From the NCBI RefSeq assembly GCF_002198675.1, contig NZ_MWLL01000118.1, positions 1 to 32,495 on the forward strand: a stretch of 32,495 nucleotides of DNA, written 5' to 3'. Under the pieces are notes generated by a model. That model had not been told where the DNA came from and ran no database searches. It saw only the letters and a program-made list of their open reading frames with translations. Positions 1 through 8,400 of this stretch are shown one piece after another (positions within the stretch are counted from its first letter, which is position 1; each line of letters begins with the position of its first letter). A program made the position numbers and the translations under genes. Origin of the DNA: Kineosporia sp. R_H_3. GTDB taxonomy: Bacteria > Actinomycetota > Actinomycetes > Actinomycetales > Kineosporiaceae.

Positions 1-362
1 AGCTGGTGCGCGCCGTCCGGGCCTGTGCCGGCGGACGGCGCGACGTGGGAGGTGCGCGGGGCCAGCTGGGCGGCGACGGCGCCGACGGTGCTGCCGACTG
101 TGCTGCCGACGGTGCTGCCGGCCGAGCTGCGGACCGAGCTGCGGGCCGTGCGGTGCGTCGTCCCCGGGGTGGCCGCGGACGCCGACCCGGTCGACGTGCC
201 CTTGGGGCCCTGCGAGCCGGTGACCGCCGCCGGGGCGGCCGCCTGCGCCGCGGGGGCGGCGACGACTCCGACGAGCGTCGCGAGCGCGGCGAGCAGGAGC
301 GCGGGGAGCGTCGTCCGGCGCCGGGGGGTCGCCGACGGCAGCGCTGTGCGCCTTCGCCTCAC
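1..362 (-). CDS. Secreted protein, N-terminal part (runs off left edge)
   Basis: An open frame begins at GTG 362 and stays open to the window edge, giving about 120 residues. A purine-rich GAGGGGGAG lies just upstream as ribosome-binding site. The N terminus has several arginines (1-16), a hydrophobic stretch (about 19-36, LPALLLAALATLVGVVAA) and a likely signal peptidase I site at APAAQA. The exported part seen here is rich in Ser, Thr, Ala and Gly and contains a tandem STVG repeat encoded by three 12-bp units. This looks like the low-complexity linker that often follows a signal peptide in actinobacterial wall or surface proteins. The functional domain lies outside the window, so no function can be assigned. 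Export is well supported; the rest is unknown. Confidence 0.6.
   Translation of the reverse strand, partial: MRRRRTALPSATPRRRTTLPALLLAALATLVGVVAAPAAQAAAPAAVTGSQGPKGTSTGSASAATPGTTHRTARSSVRSSAGSTVGSTVGSTVGAVAAQLAPRTSHVAPSAGTGPDGAHQ
81..116. repeat. 12-bp tandem repeat, three copies
   Basis: Units GCCGACGGTGCT, GCCGACTGTGCT and GCCGACGGTGCT lie head to tail at 81-92, 93-104 and 105-116. Read on the minus strand inside the partial secreted protein they encode repeated Ser-Thr-Val-Gly. The in-frame unit means copy number could change without a frameshift. Confidence 0.75.
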
Positions 363-449
363 GCGACTCCCCCTCGCTGCGACGGTGGACGGCCGGCGGA
401 CGAAGGCCTCCATCTCCGCCCGCCGACCGTCCCTGCCCTGCACGACGAA

Positions 450-478
450 CGCGGCCCGGGAGTTGTTCCCGGGCCGCG
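450..478 (-). terminator. Hairpin terminator after the GlsB-like gene
   Basis: Perfect inverted repeat: CGCGGCCCGGG (450-460), 7-nt loop AGTTGTT, CCCGGGCCGCG (468-478). It lies about 40 nt past the stop codon of the minus-strand gene ending at 517. There is no long T tract, as is common for GC-rich actinobacterial terminators. It also sits upstream of the next minus-strand gene (start 362), separating the two units. Confidence 0.7.
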
Positions 479-516
479 CCGTCGGTTCTCCGGTACCCCG
501 CGCAGCGGGGCGACCG

Positions 517-792
517 TCAGTGGTGGACGCGGTTGCGGCCGTACAGGTTGGCGGCGAGGGTCACGCCGACGGCGGCCACGACGACCTGGAAGAGCAGCTC
601 GATCCAGTCGATGCCGTTCGTCGACGAGACGTCGAACGCCTGCGCGATCGCGGTGCCGATGAAGGCCGCGATGATGCCGACGACGATCGTCAGCCAGATC
701 GGGATGTTCTGCTTCCCGGGGGCCAGGGCCCGCCCGAGGACGCCGATGATGGCGCCGATGATGATGGCGGTGATGATCCCGGTGACGGTCAC
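517..792 (-). CDS. GlsB/YeaQ/YmgE family stress response membrane protein
   Basis: The 91-residue product consists almost entirely of three hydrophobic segments (about residues 3-23, 32-52 and 66-84). Glycine-rich helices (GIITAIIIGAIIGVLGRALAP and IVVGIIAAFIGTAIA) and the short PGKQN-type loop are typical of this small inner-membrane family, often called transglycosylase-associated proteins. Length matches the family (80-90 residues). Members are commonly linked to general or envelope stress, but the biochemical role is unknown. The GTG start at 792 is fixed by AGGAG six bases upstream. The gene stands alone: a strong terminator follows (450-478) and a short hairpin precedes it (815-833). 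Family assignment is firm; function is only known by association. Confidence 0.85.
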   Translation of the reverse strand: MTVTGIITAIIIGAIIGVLGRALAPGKQNIPIWLTIVVGIIAAFIGTAIAQAFDVSSTNGIDWIELLFQVVVAAVGVTLAANLYGRNRVHH

Positions 793-814
793 TGAAGGCT
801 CCTGAGGGGACGTC

Positions 815-833
815 GGACCCCCTCGTGGGGTCC
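815..833. other. Short inverted repeat upstream of the GlsB-like gene
   Basis: GGACCCC (815-821) and GGGGTCC (827-833) form a 7-bp stem with a 5-nt loop, 22 nt before the GTG start of the minus-strand GlsB-like gene. It could be a leader hairpin or an operator. It may also be incidental in this GC-rich spacer. Confidence 0.35.
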
Positions 834-910
834 GCTGACCGCTCCGTACCCAGCGCCACCGGACTTACGCCGTCCCAGGGGCGATCTCTTTCCCCGGCCG
901 GTCCGCCGTC

Positions 911-935
911 CGGCGGCACCGCTAGCGTGCCGCCG
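911..935 (+). promoter_or_regulatory. Leaderless promoter with overlapping operator-like palindrome (EamA gene)
   Basis: A TAGCGT -10 hexamer at 923-928 is followed by six bases and then GTG 935, so transcription should start at the start codon. A perfect 9-bp inverted repeat, CGGCGGCAC (911-919) and GTGCCGCCG (927-935), with 7-nt centre CGCTAGC, covers the -10 and the start site. A protein bound here would block transcription, so it is a good operator candidate. The regulator is unknown. Confidence 0.5.
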
Positions 936-1843
936 TGACGCGACGCGGCTGGCTCCTGTTCTCCACGCTGTCGCTGCTGTGGGGCACCCCGTACCTCTTC
1001 ATCAAGATCGCCGTCGAGCACGTCGCGCCCGCGTACATGGTGTGCCTGCGGTCCGCGCTCGCGGCCGCCTGCCTGCTGCCGTTCGTCGTTCTCGCGGGCG
1101 AGGTGCGCGTGCTGCTGCGGCACTGGCGCTGGGTCGCCGCGTTCGCCGCGGTCGAGATCACCGTCCCGTGGGGGTGCCTCGGGTACGCCGAGACCCGGAT
1201 CACGAGCAGCCTCACCGGCCTGCTCGTCGCCGCGGTGCCACTCATGGGGGCGCTGCTCGCGTGGTCGCTGCGCCTCGAGGACCAGCTCGACCGGCGACGC
1301 TTCGCCGGCCTGCTCGTCGGCCTGGCCGGCGTCGCGGCGCTCGTCGGGATCGACGTCCAGGGCGGCGACTGGCTCGCCGTCCTCGCCGTCCTGCTCGTCG
1401 CGTTCTGCTACGCGCTCGGGCCGGTCATCGCGGTGGCCCGCCTCGGCGGCGTACCCGGCCGGGCGCTCACCGCCGGCGCGCTCGGCCTCAACGCCCTCGT
1501 CTACGCGCCCTTCGCGTGGGTGACCCGTCCGGCGGAGCCCGGTGCGGTGCCGGTCGAGGTGTGGTGGTCGATCGTCTTCCTGGGGGTCGTCACGAGCGCG
1601 CTGGCGTTCCTCGTCTTCTTCGCGCTCGTCGCCGAGGTCGGCCCGACCCGGACGACGGTCATCACCTACCTCAACCCGGCCGTCGCGATCGTGCTCGGCG
1701 TCCTGGTGCTCTCCGAGCCGCTCACGGCGGGCATCCTCGTCGGCTTCCCGCTCGTGCTGCTCGGTTCGTGGCTGTCGACGCGCCGGTCGGCGGCCGCGGC
1801 CGCGCCGGACCGGGCGCCGGCTCAGTCCACGAGCGAGCTGTAG
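935..1843 (+). CDS. EamA/DMT superfamily transporter
   Basis: The 302-residue protein has about ten hydrophobic helices arranged as two five-helix halves, the drug/metabolite transporter (EamA, formerly DUF6) layout. The first helix carries the family signature LWGTPYLFIKIAVEHVAPAYM followed by the conserved Arg of LRSALAAACLLP. The second half has the matching helix around VTSALAFLVFFALVAEVGPTRTTVITYLNPAVAIVLGVLVLSEPLT, ending in the conserved glutamate before the last helices. It is probably an inner-membrane exporter of metabolites or amino acids; substrate cannot be read from sequence. No ribosome-binding site is seen, and a -10 hexamer six bases upstream suggests leaderless translation. 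Its 3' end overlaps the convergent hydrolase gene by 22 bp. Confidence 0.88.
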   Translation: MTRRGWLLFSTLSLLWGTPYLFIKIAVEHVAPAYMVCLRSALAAACLLPFVVLAGEVRVLLRHWRWVAAFAAVEITVPWGCLGYAETRITSSLTGLLVAAVPLMGALLAWSLRLEDQLDRRRFAGLLVGLAGVAALVGIDVQGGDWLAVLAVLLVAFCYALGPVIAVARLGGVPGRALTAGALGLNALVYAPFAWVTRPAEPGAVPVEVWWSIVFLGVVTSALAFLVFFALVAEVGPTRTTVITYLNPAVAIVLGVLVLSEPLTAGILVGFPLVLLGSWLSTRRSAAAAAPDRAPAQSTSEL

Positions 1844-3081
1844 ACCGCCCGCCGCAGCTGCGGGCGCAGCGGCAGCGTGCTGCTCGGCAGCAGCTGGGTC
1901 ATGAGGACGACGGTGAGCTCTTCGGCGGGGTCGACCCAGAACGCCGTGCTCGCGGCGCCGCCCCAGTTGAACTCGCCCTTCGTGGAGAGGTTCTTCTGCG
2001 CGGCCGGGTCCTCGACGACCGCGAACCCGAGCCCGAAGCCGATCCCGCGCATCGGGCTCTCGGAGAACACCGGCGTCCCGAAGGCGTCGAGGTCGGCGCC
2101 GCCGGGCAGGTGGTTGCGGGCCATGTAGTCGACGGTGCGCGGACCGAGCAGCCGGACGCCGTCGAGCTCCCCGCGACGCAGCAGGAACTGGGTGAACCGG
2201 TGGTAGTCGTGCGCCGTCGAGACGAGGCCGCCGCCGCCCGAGAGCATGGTCGGCGGGGTGTGGACGGCGCGGCCGAGCGAGTCGCCGGGGGCCATCCCGG
2301 CGCCGGTGGCGAGGTACAGCCGGGCGAGCCGGTCGAGCCCGCCGGCGCCGCCCGCGCCGTCCGGGTGCTCCGGCGAGCCCGCGTAGAAGGCGGTCTCGGA
2401 CATCCCGAGCGGGCCGAGGATGCGCTCGGCGAAGAAGGTGTCGAGCGACTGCCCGGAGACGACCTCGACGAGCCTGCCGAGCACGTCGGTGCAGTAGGAG
2501 TAGTTCCAGCGGGTGCCCGGTTCGAAGAGCAGCGGCAGCGAGGCCCAGGTGTCGACGGCGGCGGCGAGGTCGGTGTCCGGCGGTGCGCCCCACTCGTAGC
2601 CCTTGGCGCGGAGCATCGCGTCGACGGGGTGCATCCGGGCGAAGCCGTACGTGAGGCCGGCGGTGTGCGTGAGCAGGTGCCAGACCCGGACCGGCTCGGT
2701 GGCGGGTGCCGTCGCGGGGCGCAGGTCGGTGCCCCCGGTGAAGACGCGCATGTCCGCGAACGCCGGCAGGTACCGGCTCACCGGGTCGTTGAGGTCGAGC
2801 CCGCCGGCCTCGTAGAGCATCATCGCGGCGACCGACGTGACCGGCTTGGTCATGGAGTAGATCCGCCACAGGGTGTCGGGCGTGGCGGGCAGGTCCTCCT
2901 CGACGTGGCGCCGGCCGCCCGCACCGACGTGGACGACGCTGCCGCGGCGCGCGACGACGAGCACGTAGCCGGGCAGCCGGCCGGCGTCGACGTACCCGTC
3001 GAGGACGGCGTCCGCGCGGGCGAGCCGGGCGGCGTCGACGCCGACGTCCGCCGGGTCCTGCTCCACGGTCAGCTCGGGCAT
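1822..3081 (-). CDS. Serine hydrolase, class C beta-lactamase/esterase family
   Basis: The 419-residue protein belongs to the beta-lactamase-related (penicillin-binding-like) fold. The nucleophile motif SxxK is Ser76-Met-Thr-Lys79 in YSMTKPVTSVAAMM. LLTHTAGLTYGF and WNYSYCTDVLGRLVEVVSG carry the usual HTAGL signature and the Tyr-Ser motif supplying the second catalytic element. A GG-rich WGGAASTAFWVDP near the C terminus stands where the third motif (KTG-like) is expected. There is no signal peptide, so it is likely a cytosolic esterase or peptidase of the EstB/LpqF type rather than a true beta-lactamase. ATG 3081 is preceded by GAGGAG. It converges with and overlaps the EamA gene. Substrate is unknown. 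Confidence 0.88.
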   Translation of the reverse strand: MPELTVEQDPADVGVDAARLARADAVLDGYVDAGRLPGYVLVVARRGSVVHVGAGGRRHVEEDLPATPDTLWRIYSMTKPVTSVAAMMLYEAGGLDLNDPVSRYLPAFADMRVFTGGTDLRPATAPATEPVRVWHLLTHTAGLTYGFARMHPVDAMLRAKGYEWGAPPDTDLAAAVDTWASLPLLFEPGTRWNYSYCTDVLGRLVEVVSGQSLDTFFAERILGPLGMSETAFYAGSPEHPDGAGGAGGLDRLARLYLATGAGMAPGDSLGRAVHTPPTMLSGGGGLVSTAHDYHRFTQFLLRRGELDGVRLLGPRTVDYMARNHLPGGADLDAFGTPVFSESPMRGIGFGLGFAVVEDPAAQKNLSTKGEFNWGGAASTAFWVDPAEELTVVLMTQLLPSSTLPLRPQLRRAVYSSLVD

Positions 3082-3260
3082 GCCGCTCCTCGGGTCGCGC
3101 GTGCGGGCGGTCTCGCCGTCCGGGTGTCGGTGCAGTCCGGGTCACAGTAGGAGGTCCCGGCGGCGGCGCGCGGGCGAGGTCGTGGGACCCGTTCGGAGGA
3201 TTCCTGGACGATTTCAGAAAGTAGTCACACAATCACCATGTGTTGCTGCATCGTGGTGCC

Positions 3261-4061
3261 GTGACTACGAGCGAGGTGGCGCGGGACAGCTGGTCCCTGG
3301 TCCCGCCGCCCGACGTCCTGCTCCTTCGGCCGGCCTGGGTGCGGCTGCTCGCGAGCGCCGCGAACGTGCTGTGGTGGACCACCGGCCTCGTCGCCGCGTC
3401 CTGCGCGGGGATGGTCGTCGCCGAGCCGGTGCTGTCCCGGCCGTTCGTCGCCCGCCTCCTCGTCGTCGGCGGCGTCGCGTTCGTCGGTGCCCTCGTCTCG
3501 CACGCCGTCTCGTCGTACGTGACCGCGGGGCTCGTCGCCCGTGACCTCGAGGCGCGGGACGAGGCGGCCCGCCGGGCCTGGTACGCCGAGCCGCACGAGT
3601 CGCTGCCGGTCCTCGAGGCCGTCGCCGAGGAGCTCGCCGCGGACGCCGCCGAGGCTGCCGCGGACGCGGCCGTCCGGGCCGCCCACCTGGCCGCGAACGT
3701 CGCCCAGGACGCGGCCGCAGAGGCCGCCGCAGCAGAGGCCGCCGCCGCGCCCGACGCGGAGCAGGTCAGGGACGCCGCCCGGCGCGCCGTCGAGGCCGCG
3801 GACGTCGCGGCGTTCGTCGTCGGGCACATCCCGGCCGCCCGCCGTCCGGCCTCCGCGGAGGTCGGCACGGAGCCTGTGGGCGCCGTGGAGATCGACCTCT
3901 CGGCCGCGCTGCGCCCCGCCGACGACTGGTTCGACGACGACCCCCGCACCGGGCGCTACGGCTACGACCCGAGCTACGACGAGAACGTCGTCGCGGGCGA
4001 CCTGACCGCGGCCGGCCCGGACGACCTCCACGACGGCGGCCTGGCACCGCACACGTTCTGA
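3261..4061 (+). CDS. Alanine-rich membrane protein, unknown
   Basis: I do not recognise a family. The frame opens at GTG 3240; GTG 3261 (VTTSEVARDSW) is an equally good start, and neither has a clear ribosome-binding site. Two hydrophobic helices (about residues 34-54 and 61-84 from 3261) form a hairpin anchor. An alanine- and glutamate-rich helical stretch with AEAAADAAVRAAHLAANVAQ-like repeats follows, probably a coiled coil. The C-terminal tail is acidic, with Tyr and Asp (DDWFDDDPRTGRYGYDPSYDEN). An AT-richer upstream segment (3205-3245) holds a small inverted repeat, ACACA-N7-TGTGT (3227-3243). Its stop codon lies in a hairpin shared with the convergent GNAT gene. Coding is well supported by codon usage; function is unknown. 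Confidence 0.7.
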   Translation: MTTSEVARDSWSLVPPPDVLLLRPAWVRLLASAANVLWWTTGLVAASCAGMVVAEPVLSRPFVARLLVVGGVAFVGALVSHAVSSYVTAGLVARDLEARDEAARRAWYAEPHESLPVLEAVAEELAADAAEAAADAAVRAAHLAANVAQDAAAEAAAAEAAAAPDAEQVRDAARRAVEAADVAAFVVGHIPAARRPASAEVGTEPVGAVEIDLSAALRPADDWFDDDPRTGRYGYDPSYDENVVAGDLTAAGPDDLHDGGLAPHTF

Positions 4062-4084
4062 CCGTCGTCCGCAGGACCGGTCAG
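4058..4084. terminator. Inverted repeat at convergent gene ends
   Basis: CTGACCG (4058-4064) and CGGTCAG (4078-4084) are perfect inverted copies separated by 13 nt. The left arm contains the TGA stop of the plus-strand gene and the right arm the stop of the minus-strand gene. It probably serves as a shared bidirectional terminator, though the stem is only 7 bp. Confidence 0.45.
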
Positions 4085-4773
4085 CGCGCGGGGAAGAACC
4101 CGAGCACGGACCACCCGCGGTCGGCGAACCCGCAGGCCTGCGCGACCCTCGCCGAGGCGACGTTGTCCGGGGCGTGCAGGTAGGTCGGCACCCGGCCCTC
4201 GTCGAGGATCCGGCGGGCGGCCTGGCTGACGAGGCGGCGCGCGAGGCCCCGCCCGCGGGCCTCCTCCTGCGTGCCGACCGAGATCTCGTGGCCGAACTCG
4301 TCGTGCTTCTTGATGCCGACGCCCGCGACGTACGTGTCGCCGTCGAGCACGACGAGCACGTCGTCGTTGAACGGCCGCAGCCACGGCGGCACCCGCGGGT
4401 CCTCGCGGGGCAGCCAGATGCCGGCGTCCTCGAACGGCGCCGGGTCCGTCGTCCAGCGGAAGGAGCCGCGCCCGCCGGTCCCGGGGAGCCCGAGCAGGTC
4501 GGGCAGCGCGCCGAGGACGGCGTCGACGTCGCCCTTGACGGCCGCGAACTCCGCCACCCGCGCGGCGGCCGTCGGGTCGACCCCGAGCACGGCCCAGCCG
4601 GTCTCGGTCATGACGCCGACGGCCGGGGCCTGCGCGCCGTCCCACCGGGGCTGCGCGGCCCGCGGGTTCGCCACGACGTGCAGCGGCTCCGCGGGCGGCC
4701 AGGCACCGGCCCAGCGGGTGAGGTGGGCGGCGAGCGTCTCGGGGACCACCTCGGCGGTCGCAGTCGTGGGCAC
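4081..4773 (-). CDS. GNAT family N-acetyltransferase
   Basis: The C-terminal third of this 230-residue protein carries the GNAT acetyl-CoA motif: EEARGRGLARRLVSQAARRIL (RGRGLA at 173-178, the Q/RxxGxG/A pyrophosphate loop plus following helix). Then comes the APDNVASARVAQACGFADRG segment, the conserved Asn/Ala helix and GF turn. The N-terminal half (about 1-120) is divergent and may be a degenerate second GNAT fold, as in the two-domain GNATs of actinobacteria. The GTG start at 4773 has GGGGAGGA about 7-8 bases upstream. The gene is transcribed toward the alanine-rich membrane protein gene and separated from its upstream neighbour by a long hairpin. The acyl acceptor is unknown. Confidence 0.85.
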   Translation of the reverse strand: MPTTATAEVVPETLAAHLTRWAGAWPPAEPLHVVANPRAAQPRWDGAQAPAVGVMTETGWAVLGVDPTAAARVAEFAAVKGDVDAVLGALPDLLGLPGTGGRGSFRWTTDPAPFEDAGIWLPREDPRVPPWLRPFNDDVLVVLDGDTYVAGVGIKKHDEFGHEISVGTQEEARGRGLARRLVSQAARRILDEGRVPTYLHAPDNVASARVAQACGFADRGWSVLGFFPAR

Positions 4774-4793
4774 GTGCGCATCCTCCCCGACGG

Positions 4794-4845
4794 GCGCGGG
4801 CCGCGCAGACCGGGTGAGGGGGACCCGGCCCGGCGCGGCCCGCGC
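4794..4845 (-). terminator. Long GC-rich hairpin between two minus-strand genes
   Basis: Outer arms GCGCGGGCCGCGC (4794-4806) and GCGCGGCCCGCGC (4833-4845) are 13-bp perfect inverted copies. Inside is a second stem, CCGGGT (4810-4815) with ACCCGG (4823-4828). It follows the membrane-protein gene ending at 4870 by about 25 nt and lies before the GNAT gene, so a terminator is the simplest reading. Confidence 0.65.
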
Positions 4846-4869
4846 TCCTGCCCAGGAGACGGGTGCCGG

Positions 4870-5289
4870 TTATGTGGGCGGTGCGGCTGCGCTGTGCGTC
4901 TCCTGTGCCCCGGCGGGGTCCCGGCCCGCCGGCGCGGGAGCGCCGAGGAGCAGGTAGGCCTGGGCGGCGACGAGGACCGCGACGACCACCCAGGTGCGGG
5001 CCGGCGCGGGGGCGTCGTACCGGTGGACGTCGACGAGCACGACCCCGATCTGGAGCACGACGATCCAGCCGAGGGTGACGACGGCCAGCTCGGCGTACTG
5101 GAGGCTGCTCGCGTAGACCCAGAACAGGACGACGAAGACGAGAGCACCGCCGACGGCGAACGCCGGCGAGCGGCGGACGACCGCCTCTTTCGCGGCGACC
5201 GCACCGAGCAGGTCGAGCGCGGCGAGCACGAGCATCGCGACGGCGGCGGCGAGAGGCGCCGGCCACGACTCGGGTGTCCTGATGAGCAC
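4870..5289 (-). CDS. Small four-helix membrane protein, unknown
   Basis: The product is 139 residues with four predicted membrane helices (about 13-33, 45-62, 68-87 and 99-116) and a short Ala/Pro-rich tail. No charged active-site motif stands out, and I do not recognise a named family. Its size and helix count resemble small multidrug-resistance-like or DoxX-like proteins, but it lacks their signatures. GTG 5289 is supported by AGGAGG five bases upstream. It is transcribed divergently from the large BTAD regulator across a 154-bp spacer that also contains the operator-like palindrome at 5378-5401. Shared control with that regulator is possible but not shown. Confidence 0.7.
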   Translation of the reverse strand: MLIRTPESWPAPLAAAVAMLVLAALDLLGAVAAKEAVVRRSPAFAVGGALVFVVLFWVYASSLQYAELAVVTLGWIVVLQIGVVLVDVHRYDAPAPARTWVVVAVLVAAQAYLLLGAPAPAGRDPAGAQETHSAAAPPT

Positions 5290-5377
5290 GACGTCCTCCT
5301 GGCGCGGACGGCGGCCCGGGGCGGGCCGCGACTCCGGCAGGCTGCTCCCGGCCGCTCAGGACGACGTCAGCGCCTGG

Positions 5378-5401
5378 TCAGCGTGGGTATCCTCACGCTG
5401 A
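5378..5401 (+). promoter_or_regulatory. Palindrome enclosing the -10 of the BTAD regulator
   Basis: TCAGCGTG (5378-5385) and CACGCTGA (5394-5401) form a perfect 8-bp inverted repeat. The 8-nt spacer contains TATCCT (5388-5393), a good -10 hexamer, so a start near 5400 and a leader of about 44 nt are expected. The leader includes a ribosome-binding site, GAGGAG. A dimeric repressor, possibly the gene's own product, would fit this arrangement. That last point is inference. Confidence 0.5.
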
Positions 5402-5443
5402 TCTTCTCCTCTGCAGGGTCGGGGCCACCGTGAGGAGACAGCG

Positions 5444-8400
5444 ATGGCGGCCGGTGCACGGAGCACGTCCGGCGGCGCCCGGGGCGTCGTCGTGCTCGTC
5501 GCCGCGCCCGGGTACGGCCGGACGACCGCGCTCGAGCGGTTCGCCGAGGAGCCGGCCGGGCCCGGGAGCGCCGGCCCCCTGCTCGTCGGGGCGCGTGCCC
5601 TCCTCGCGGCCGGGGCGGTCGACGCGGACGTCGGGCGGCTCCTCGTCGACGACGTCGACGGCCTCGACGACGCCGACCGGATCGCGCTCGCCGGGCTGCT
5701 CGCGGACCTGCCCCCCGGCGTCCGGGTCGTGCTCGCGACGACCCGCCCGCTCGACGTGGCCGTGCGGACGGCGCTGCGCCGCCCCGTCCTCGTCCGCTGC
5801 GCTGCCGACCTCGCCCTGACCGTCGAGGGCACGGCGCGGGTGCTCCGCGAGGAGCACGGCGTCACCGACCTCGACGTCGCGGACGCCGTCCACGCCGCGA
5901 CCGCCGGCTGGCCCGTTCTCGTGCACCTCGCCGCGGACGTCGCCGCGACGCCCGGTGCCGACGCCGGCCACGTCCGGGCCCGGCTCGCGGCCGCGGACTC
6001 CCCGTGCCGGCACTGGCTCGCCGACCGCGTGCTCACCGGCCTGGACGCCACGGCGCTCGACGTTCTCGACCGCGCCGTCCGGGTCGGCCCGGTGGCTCCT
6101 GCGCTCCTGCGGGAGGCCGTGGGCGAGGACGCCGCCGACGCCGTCCGGCGGCTCACCGTGACGGGCCTGCTCCGGCCGACCGACCTGCCGCTGCCCGGAC
6201 CTGCCCGCGCGCAGGACGACACGGACGTCGTCCCGGTCGCCGTCGTGCCCGCGCTCGCCGCCGCTGTGCGTGCCGAGCGGCCCGCGCCGCCGGGGGGCGA
6301 GGTCGTGGCCGCGGCGCGGTCCGCCGCCGACTGGTTCGCCGCGCGCGGCCGGCCCCTGCTCGCGGCCCGGCTGCTCCGGGTCGCGGACGAGCCCGTCGCG
6401 GCCGCCCGCCTCGTCGTCGACCACGGGGACGCCATCCTCGCCGGTGGCGGGGCGGCCGCCGTCGTCGAGATCGCCGGCGACCTGCTCGACGCGGCTGACC
6501 CGGAGGGTACGGATGCCTCCGGTCCCGATGCACGGCGGCTGCGGCTCGTCGTCGGCGACGCCCGGCGGATGGCCGGGGACGCCCGTGGCGCGCTGCGCAC
6601 GCTGCTGCCGCTCGCCGAGGCCGCCGACGAGGTCGGGCACTGGCCGCCGGACCTCGCCTGGCGGGTCGCGATGGTGCACTACATGACGGGCAGCCCGCAG
6701 GCGGCGGTCGAGGTGTGCAGGCAGGTGCCGGGGAGCATCCGCCACGGCGACGACGGCGACGACGGCGACGACGTCGAGGCGGTCCTGCTCGCGGCCGCGG
6801 AGATGGCGGCGCTCTTCGCGCTCGGCGACGCCGAGGGCATCGGGCGGCTCGTCGCCGGGGCCGTCTCCCGGGCCGAGCGCAGCGGGCAGCCCCGCGCCCT
6901 GGCGGCCGCGCATCTCGTGGCGGCCGGTGCGGCAGAGGGAGACGCCCGGGAGGAGCACCTGCGCCTCGCCGGCGAGGCGGCCGCCGCGGCCGGGGACGTC
7001 GTCACGCTCGCCCGGGTGCTCGTCAACCAGACCTTCACCCTGCTCTCCCGGGCCCGGTTCGCCGAGGCGGGCGAGGTCGGGTCGGCGGCGCTGCGGGCGG
7101 CGGAGGCCGGCGCCCCGCCCGGGCTGCTCATCGCCGCGCAGGCGAACCTCGCCGAGGCGCTGCGCCGGGTCGGTCGCTTCGACGAGGCGGTCTTCCACGC
7201 CGAACGTGCGCTGCTCACGTGCCGCCGGGCCGGGGTCGCCCGGGCCTCGTCCGCGATCCTCGTGCTGGGGTGGGTCGCCCGCGTCCTCGGCCGGCGCGAG
7301 CACGCGCGGATGGCGTTCGAGGAGGCCGTCGACCTGGCTCGGGAACGGGCCCAGACCCGAGAGCTGACGTCCGCGCTGAGCAGCCTCGCCTGGCTGCTGC
7401 TCGACGCGGGCGCGGACGGCCGGCCCGTGGACGCCGAGGCGGCGGGCGCCCTCGTCGACGAGGCGGACCGGGTCGCGCCCGCGGACCTGCGCGCCGAGGT
7501 CGAGGTCGTCCGTGGCTGGCTCGCGCTGGCCCGCGGGGACCTCGACGCCGGTGCGGGGGCGGCGGCGTCCGCGCTCGCGCTCGCCCGGGAACGGCGCTCG
7601 CTCGTCGACCTGGCGCACGCGCTCGAGCTCCTCGCTGCGGCGAGCCGGGACACCGCCGCCGCGCGAGCGGCGCTCGGCGAGGCGCACGCGTTGTGGACGA
7701 AGGCGGGCGCGACGCCCGCCGCCGACCGGGTCCTCGTGCTCCTCGGGCGGCTGCCGGCGGCCACGAGCCGCGACCGGGCCGCCGCCCGGGACGCCGCGAC
7801 CCGGTTGGCGGTGCTGGGCATCGGCATCGCCGACACCGGGCCGCTGCCGGGTGAGGACCTCACCGCCCCGCTCCAGGTGCAGGTGCTCGGGGGCTTCGAG
7901 GTGCGCGCCGCGGGCCGCGCCGTGCCGTTGGCCGCGTGGCGCTCGCGGCAGGCCCGCACCCTCGTCAAGGTGCTCGTCGCCCGGCGGGGGCGGCCCGTCC
8001 CGCGCGGCGAGATCTGCGAGCTGCTCTGGCCGGACGACGACCCGCAGCGGACGGCGCACCGGCTCTCGGTGCTGCTGTCCGTCGTCCGGGGGGTGCTCGA
8101 CCCGGCCAAGGCGTGGCCGCCGGACCGCTACGTCCGTGCGGACACCCTGGGGCTCTCGCTCGACCTGTCGAACGTCGTCGTCGACGCCGAGGAGCTGCTC
8201 CGGGACGCCGCGCACGCCGAGGACGTGCTCGCCGAGGGGGACGAGGAGCGTGCTCTGGACCTGCTCGCCGAGGTCGACGCGCTGTACCGCGGCGACGCCT
8301 TCGACGACGAGCCCTACGAGGCGTGGGCCGACGGGCTGCGCGAGGAGGTCCGGGCGGCGTGGCTGCGGTCGCTGCGCCGCCACGCCCGGCTGTGCCGTGG

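Noticed and set aside
979-3150. Long plus-strand frame overlapping the EamA and hydrolase genes
   Set aside because: Different frame from the EamA gene and antisense to the hydrolase; no domain.
359-3232. Very long open frame on the minus strand covering the EamA and hydrolase genes
   Set aside because: It is an antisense or out-of-frame shadow in GC-rich DNA; the product is Arg/Pro/Asp-rich low complexity and the real genes have clear domains.
3227-3243. ACACA-N7-TGTGT inverted repeat before the alanine-rich membrane protein gene
   Set aside because: Only 5-bp arms, likely by chance in an AT-richer stretch; mentioned under the gene only.
6748-6771. GACGACGGC microsatellite in the BTAD regulator
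   Set aside because: In-frame Gly-Asp-Asp run in a low-complexity loop; noted but no sign of function.
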